The notes under the pieces: generated by a model
What the model was told of the DNA's origin: nothing
Databases searched by the model: none
What the model saw: only the letters and a program-made list of their open reading frames with translations
Shown: positions 15,501-18,234 of the stretch, piece by piece
Numbering within the stretch: position 1 is the first letter of the stretch
How the letters are laid out: each line of letters begins with the position of its first letter
Assembly (NCBI GenBank): GCA_046160865.1
Contig: JBJXHG010000013.1
Coordinates: 1-18,234 of the forward strand
Direction of reading: 5' to 3'
DNA from: JBJXHG01 sp046160865
GTDB taxonomy: Bacteria; Planctomycetota; UBA1135; GCA-002686595
Length of the DNA: 18,234 nt
Position numbers and translations under genes: made by a program

Positions 15501-15776
15501 CGTCCGATCTTGATGACCGCGTTCGCGTTCATCCTCGGCGTCGTGCCGTTGATGCTGGCGAGCGGCGCAGGTGCCGGCGCCCAGAACGTGATGGGCACGG
15601 CGGTGTTCTGGGGCATGCTCGTCGCCACGGCTCTGGGCGTGTTCCTCATCCCCGGCAACTTCGCGTTCATCGAGCTCTTCGGACGCAAGAAGGCGATGGC
15701 GAAGGCACACGAGGAAAAGAAGGCCGCCGCAGCGAAGGCGCCACCGACGAAGCCTGCTTCCGGAGGCGCGCACTGA
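12588..15776 (+). CDS. RND multidrug efflux pump, inner-membrane transporter (AcrB/MexB type)
   Basis: A 1062-residue proton-driven transporter of the hydrophobe/amphiphile efflux family, probably working as a trimer. It begins with the usual MANFFIRRPIVAIVIAIMTV helix and has two large periplasmic loops, each followed by a block of membrane helices. The proton-relay residues are present: D408 and D409 in GIVVDDAIVVVE, and K939 in GLAAKNAILIVEF. These correspond to D407, D408 and K940 of E. coli AcrB. The C-terminus carries a cytoplasmic Lys/Ala-rich tail. Starting three bases after the adaptor stop and overlapping the next start by one base, it is surely co-transcribed. The substrate range cannot be read from sequence; drugs, solvents or other amphiphiles are likely. 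Confidence 0.95.
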   Translation: MANFFIRRPIVAIVIAIMTVIMGLVALQGLSVEQYPFLAPPTIRVTANYPGASAIAVEQSVATPIEQEVNGVDDMIYMKSSNTSDGRMQLDVNFTVGVSQDNANVLTQNRVSAAQARLPQEVVQQGVTVKKMSPSILMLISIYSPGKSYDANFLINYCGINLRDQLLRIPGIAQVDLFGGTDYGMRIWLQPDKLAKLGLTPSDVIAAIKEQNLQAPSGKIGGEPAPLGQDFTYTVSVPSRLIAASEFENIILRETETGAQIRIRDVGRAELGSQNYDSFGRLNGQPAGAMAVYLLPGANQLKAAEAIYETMARAKELFPADMDYRVVYDTTPAVEASIESIIHTFIEAVILVTLVVFIFLQNFRATLIPLLTVPVSLIGTFIFFPMLGFSVNTLSMFGLVLAIGIVVDDAIVVVEAVMHHIEHGMNPREATVQAMKEVSAPVIGIALILSAVFIPVAFVGGLTGQMYQQFALTIAISVLLSAFSALSLSPALACMLLKPAKEKKGWLAKFFGGFNKGFDWTTQRYVGVSRLLVRRAFVTVLIVGGVVAGSAFFAKRVPAGFIPDEDQGIFGVAVQLPAASSLQRTSDLLAQVEEILANTDGVESYQTIGGYGAVTSTYQPNFGTIFVRLKPWAERKGDALHVKGIMAAVQGQLVRIPEAIAFPFNIPTIAGFGASAGFNFLLQDRSGTMSVAELGEQSRKFLAAARERPQLANLFTSFDPTYPQVKVDLDRDKARKLGVPVNEAFQALSTALGGSYVNDFNRFGRLFRVYVQAEGDARTDPEDIGKVYVRSQTTNEMIPLATLTDVQSSSGSEITTRFNLLRSVEINGVPGRGFTSGQALAALEEVFHEVMPSNMGFAYSSLSYQEKTAPPAGPTLLMAIVCVFLLLAAMYESWRLPWAVLLGSPLVALGAFFGAWLMGYDNNVYVQVGLFMLIGLAAKNAILIVEFAKAKHEQDNMSIEEAALESARLRFRPILMTAFAFILGVVPLMLASGAGAGAQNVMGTAVFWGMLVATALGVFLIPGNFAFIELFGRKKAMAKAHEEKKAAAAKAPPTKPASGGAH

Positions 15777-17248
15777 TGTCGACTTCGACACGCACGCTCT
15801 CCGTCAGCTTTCTCGCCGCGCTGCTCCTCGCGGCCGGTTGCAAGCTCGGTCCCAAGTACGCTCGTCCCGAAGTGCCGGTGCCCGAGAGTTGGCGCGAGCT
15901 CGGCACCGCCGAGCAGGAGTCGCTCGCCAACACGCCTTGGTGGGAGCTGTTCAATGATCCGCCGCTCCTCGAGTTGATCAGCGTCGCGCTGAACGAGAAC
16001 AAGGATCTCAAGGTCGCCGTCGAACGCATCGAAGAGGCGCGCGCCTTCTACGGTTTCTCGCGCGCGGATCTCTATCCGAAGGTGAACGTCTCCGCCTCGG
16101 CGAGCCGAGTCCGCGCGAGCGAGCTCGGCATCCCGGCGTTCCCGTCCGGCACGGACAACGAAGACTCGCTCTACTCGGTCGGAGGTTCGGTCTTCTGGGA
16201 GCTCGATTTCTTCGGGCGCATCCGCAGCGCGAACGAAGCCGAGCTCGCGATCGTCTACGCGACCGAGCAAGCGCGCCGCGCAGTGGTGCTGACGCTCGTC
16301 GCCGACGTGGCCCGCGTCTACGTCGAGCTGCGCGACATCGATCAGCGCCTCGCGATCTCGCGACGCACGGTCGAATCACGCGCGCAGTACGTCGCGCTCG
16401 CCAAGGACCGGTTCGAAGGCGGCGTGACGTCCGAGCTCGACTGGCGACAGGCCGAAGCGGAGCTCCACCGCACGACGTCGCTGATGCAGGACTTCGAGCG
16501 TCAAGTCGCGCAGAAGGAGAACGAGCTCTCTGCACTGCTCGGTCGCAATCCGGGGCCGATCGTGCGCGGCGAGTCGTTGCCCGCGATCGCCGTCCCGCCG
16601 GCCGTGCCCGCGGGATTGCCGTCCGCGTTGCTCGAGCGCCGGCCCGACGTGCGCGCGGCCGAAGAGCAACTGGTCTCGTCGAACGCACGCATCGGTGAAG
16701 CGAAGGCGCTCCTCTATCCCAGCATCGCGCTCACCGGAGCGTTTGGATGGGAGAGCACGGAGCTCAACGAGTTGTTCGATTCGCCGGCGCAGTCTTGGTC
16801 GATCGGCGCGAACCTTTTGCAGCCGATCTTCAACGCCGGCCAGAACCGGAGCCGCGTCGAAGTCGCCGAATCGCAGCAGCGTCAGGCGCTGTACGGCTAC
16901 GAGCGCACGGTGCTGCTCGCGTTCCGTGAGGTCGAAGACTCGCTCGTCGGGCTGCGTCAGTCCGGACTGCGGCGAGCATCCGAAGGTGCGCGCGTCGCAG
17001 CCGAGCGCAAGGTGCTCGATCTCGCCGAGCTGCGCTACCGCGGTGGCGTCGCGGCGTACCTGGAAGTGCTCGACGCGCAACGCTCGCTGTTCGACGCGGA
17101 GCTCGACGAGACCAGCGCGACGCGCGACGAGCTCGTGAACGTCATCCAGCTCTACAAAGCCCTGGGTGGCGGCTGGCCGCAGTCGAGCGACGCCGAATCG
17201 AACGCGGACACGCAGCAGAGCCCAGAGGGCCAGGATCGGACACCGTGA
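15776..17248 (+). CDS. RND efflux outer-membrane factor (OprM/NodT type lipoprotein)
   Basis: A 490-residue TolC-like channel subunit. The lipoprotein signal ends in LLLAAGC with the lipidated Cys at residue 22. Then comes the family opening GPKYARPEVPVPESWRE, followed by NTPWWELFNDPPLLELISVALNENKDLKVA. Two outer-membrane-efflux repeats follow, with the second showing RRPDVRAAEEQLVSSNARIGEAKALLYPSIALTG in the usual place. The ATG at 15776 overlaps the pump's TGA by one base and has GGAGG nine bases upstream. It completes the tripartite exporter. Its 3' end overlaps the polyphosphate kinase start by four bases, so the two are probably translationally coupled. Confidence 0.93.
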   Translation: MSTSTRTLSVSFLAALLLAAGCKLGPKYARPEVPVPESWRELGTAEQESLANTPWWELFNDPPLLELISVALNENKDLKVAVERIEEARAFYGFSRADLYPKVNVSASASRVRASELGIPAFPSGTDNEDSLYSVGGSVFWELDFFGRIRSANEAELAIVYATEQARRAVVLTLVADVARVYVELRDIDQRLAISRRTVESRAQYVALAKDRFEGGVTSELDWRQAEAELHRTTSLMQDFERQVAQKENELSALLGRNPGPIVRGESLPAIAVPPAVPAGLPSALLERRPDVRAAEEQLVSSNARIGEAKALLYPSIALTGAFGWESTELNELFDSPAQSWSIGANLLQPIFNAGQNRSRVEVAESQQRQALYGYERTVLLAFREVEDSLVGLRQSGLRRASEGARVAAERKVLDLAELRYRGGVAAYLEVLDAQRSLFDAELDETSATRDELVNVIQLYKALGGGWPQSSDAESNADTQQSPEGQDRTP

Positions 17249-18102
17249 AGGACAAAGAGAAGCGCGCCGAGAAGGCGAAGCGCGATCAGGACGAAGCGGA
17301 GCGCGGGGACGACGAGCAGAAGAAGCAGCTGAAGCGCAAGGAGTACGAGCAGGAGCTCGAGAAGCTACAGGGGCGTCTGTGCGCGCTCCAAGACTGGGTC
17401 AAGCACAAGGGTCAGCGCGTGATCATCGTGTTCGAAGGTCGCGACGCGGCGGGCAAGGGCGGAACGATCAAGGCGATCACCGAGCGCGTCAGCCCGCGCG
17501 TGTTCCGGGTGGTCGCGTTGCCTGCGCCGTCGGACCGCGAGAAGACGCAGATGTACATGCAGCGCTACATGGCGCACTTCCCGGGAGCGGGCGAGATCGT
17601 GATCTTCGACCGCAGCTGGTACAACCGCGCCGGCGTCGAGCGCGTGATGGGCTTCTGCACGGACGAGCAGTACGAGTCGTTCTTGGAGCGCTGTCCAGAG
17701 GTCGAAAAGTACCTCGTCACCGGCGGCATTCAGCTGATCAAGTTCTGGCTCGAGGTCGGCGAGGAGGAGCAGAAGCGCCGCTTCGAAGCGCGCATCGAGG
17801 ATCCGCGGCGGCAGTGGAAGCTCAGTCCGATGGACCTCCCCTCGCGCGAGCGTTGGTTCGACTACTCCCGCGCGCGCGATCGCATGTTGGATGCGACCGA
17901 CACGCAGCACGCGCCGTGGTACCTCGTGCGCACCGACGACAAGCGGCGCGCGCGGCTGAACATCATCCGCCACATCCTCGAGCTGATCCCGCACAAGGAA
18001 GTGAAGCGCGAGAGCGTCAAGCTGCCCAAGCGCAACATGAAGGACGCGTACGACGACCAAGCGAGCCTGCGCGGCCGTAAGTTCGTGCCCGAGACGTACT
18101 GA
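17245..18102 (+). CDS. ppk2: Polyphosphate kinase 2, class I
   Basis: A 285-residue cytoplasmic enzyme that moves phosphate between polyphosphate and nucleoside diphosphates. Walker A is GRDAAGKGG (65-73), Walker B is IVIFDRSWYNRAGVERVMGF (118-137), and the lid region is RRFEARIEDPRRQWKLSPMD (178-197). The family ending with KLPKR and a conserved Tyr is present. The single PPK2 domain and normal length point to class I, mainly making NTP from NDP. The first 40 residues are highly charged (Lys, Glu, Arg) and probably form a helix outside the core. The GTG at 17245 overlaps the upstream TGA (GTGA) and has AGGA nine bases before it. Its place as the last gene of an efflux operon is unusual. Confidence 0.93.
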   Translation: MKDKEKRAEKAKRDQDEAERGDDEQKKQLKRKEYEQELEKLQGRLCALQDWVKHKGQRVIIVFEGRDAAGKGGTIKAITERVSPRVFRVVALPAPSDREKTQMYMQRYMAHFPGAGEIVIFDRSWYNRAGVERVMGFCTDEQYESFLERCPEVEKYLVTGGIQLIKFWLEVGEEEQKRRFEARIEDPRRQWKLSPMDLPSRERWFDYSRARDRMLDATDTQHAPWYLVRTDDKRRARLNIIRHILELIPHKEVKRESVKLPKRNMKDAYDDQASLRGRKFVPETY

Positions 18103-18124
18103 GCAGCGCTAGTGTCCTGAGTCA

Positions 18125-18234
18125 GAAGTTCGCTCTCACCAAGCTCGATCTCCTCCGCGCTGGCGGCGTTGCTCGGGTTCGGAAACCTGACAGGTTGCCT
18201 GCACCCTCGCGCCTTGCCAGCGACGACGATCTCG
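18125..18234. repeat. Palindromic repeat, probable copy E (right end outside window)
   Basis: TCTCACCAAG at 18134-18143 matches ten bases of the family's terminal repeat. A central hairpin, AACCT (18184-18188) with AGGTT (18192-18196), resembles the apex of copy A (GACCT/AGGTC), and flanking arms share CGCTGGC in inverted position. Symmetry about 18190 predicts an element of about 130 bp whose right end is about 21 bases beyond the window. It starts 22 bases after the ppk2 stop. Confidence 0.5.

Overview
The window is GC-rich bacterial DNA and almost certainly comes from a planctomycete. The strongest clue is a pair of neighbouring secreted proteins that share a C-terminal domain with a Tyr-Cys opening and a Phe-Cys-Asn ending. 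I associate this domain with planctomycetes of the Rohdeia/Pla163-Saltatorellus type. That lineage placement is inference from memory, not a search result.

Layout. Positions 181-2761 hold four minus-strand genes: a DUF5990 protein, a secreted DUF1579 protein, the molybdenum-cofactor accessory protein XdhC, and a small secreted protein of unknown function. Divergent from them (2841-5105) is a large fused flavoprotein, a salicylyl-CoA/2-aminobenzoyl-CoA type hydroxylase joined to an Old-Yellow-Enzyme reductase. Two secreted plus-strand proteins follow: a beta-propeller-like protein (5228-6691) and an M64-type metallopeptidase (6869-8713). Then come a PA0069-type radical SAM protein (8793-9824) and a convergent PaaI-type thioesterase (10184-10648). 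The right third is a tight plus-strand operon: RND efflux adaptor, RND pump, outer-membrane factor and a class I polyphosphate kinase 2. The last two genes overlap by four bases.

The most unusual content is a family of imperfect palindromes of roughly 130-230 bp, with five members in 18 kb: 1-126 (cut by the window edge), 6899-7073, 9992-10154, 10727-10956, and about 18125 to the right edge. Complete copies begin and end with the same 19-bp inverted repeat (consensus GCCCGCATCTCTCACCAAG). Several show dyad symmetry through their whole length. One copy sits inside the open reading frame of the M64 peptidase, within what looks like a split signal peptide. I do not recognise this family by name. 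It resembles in behaviour the in-frame palindromic elements known from Rickettsia.

Working together: adaptor, pump and outer-membrane factor form a complete tripartite exporter. The polyphosphate kinase is probably co-translated with it. The two secreted proteins probably share an export or surface-retention route through their common C-terminal domain. The other genes look like unlinked housekeeping or accessory functions. I saw no tRNA, rRNA, CRISPR array or transposase gene.
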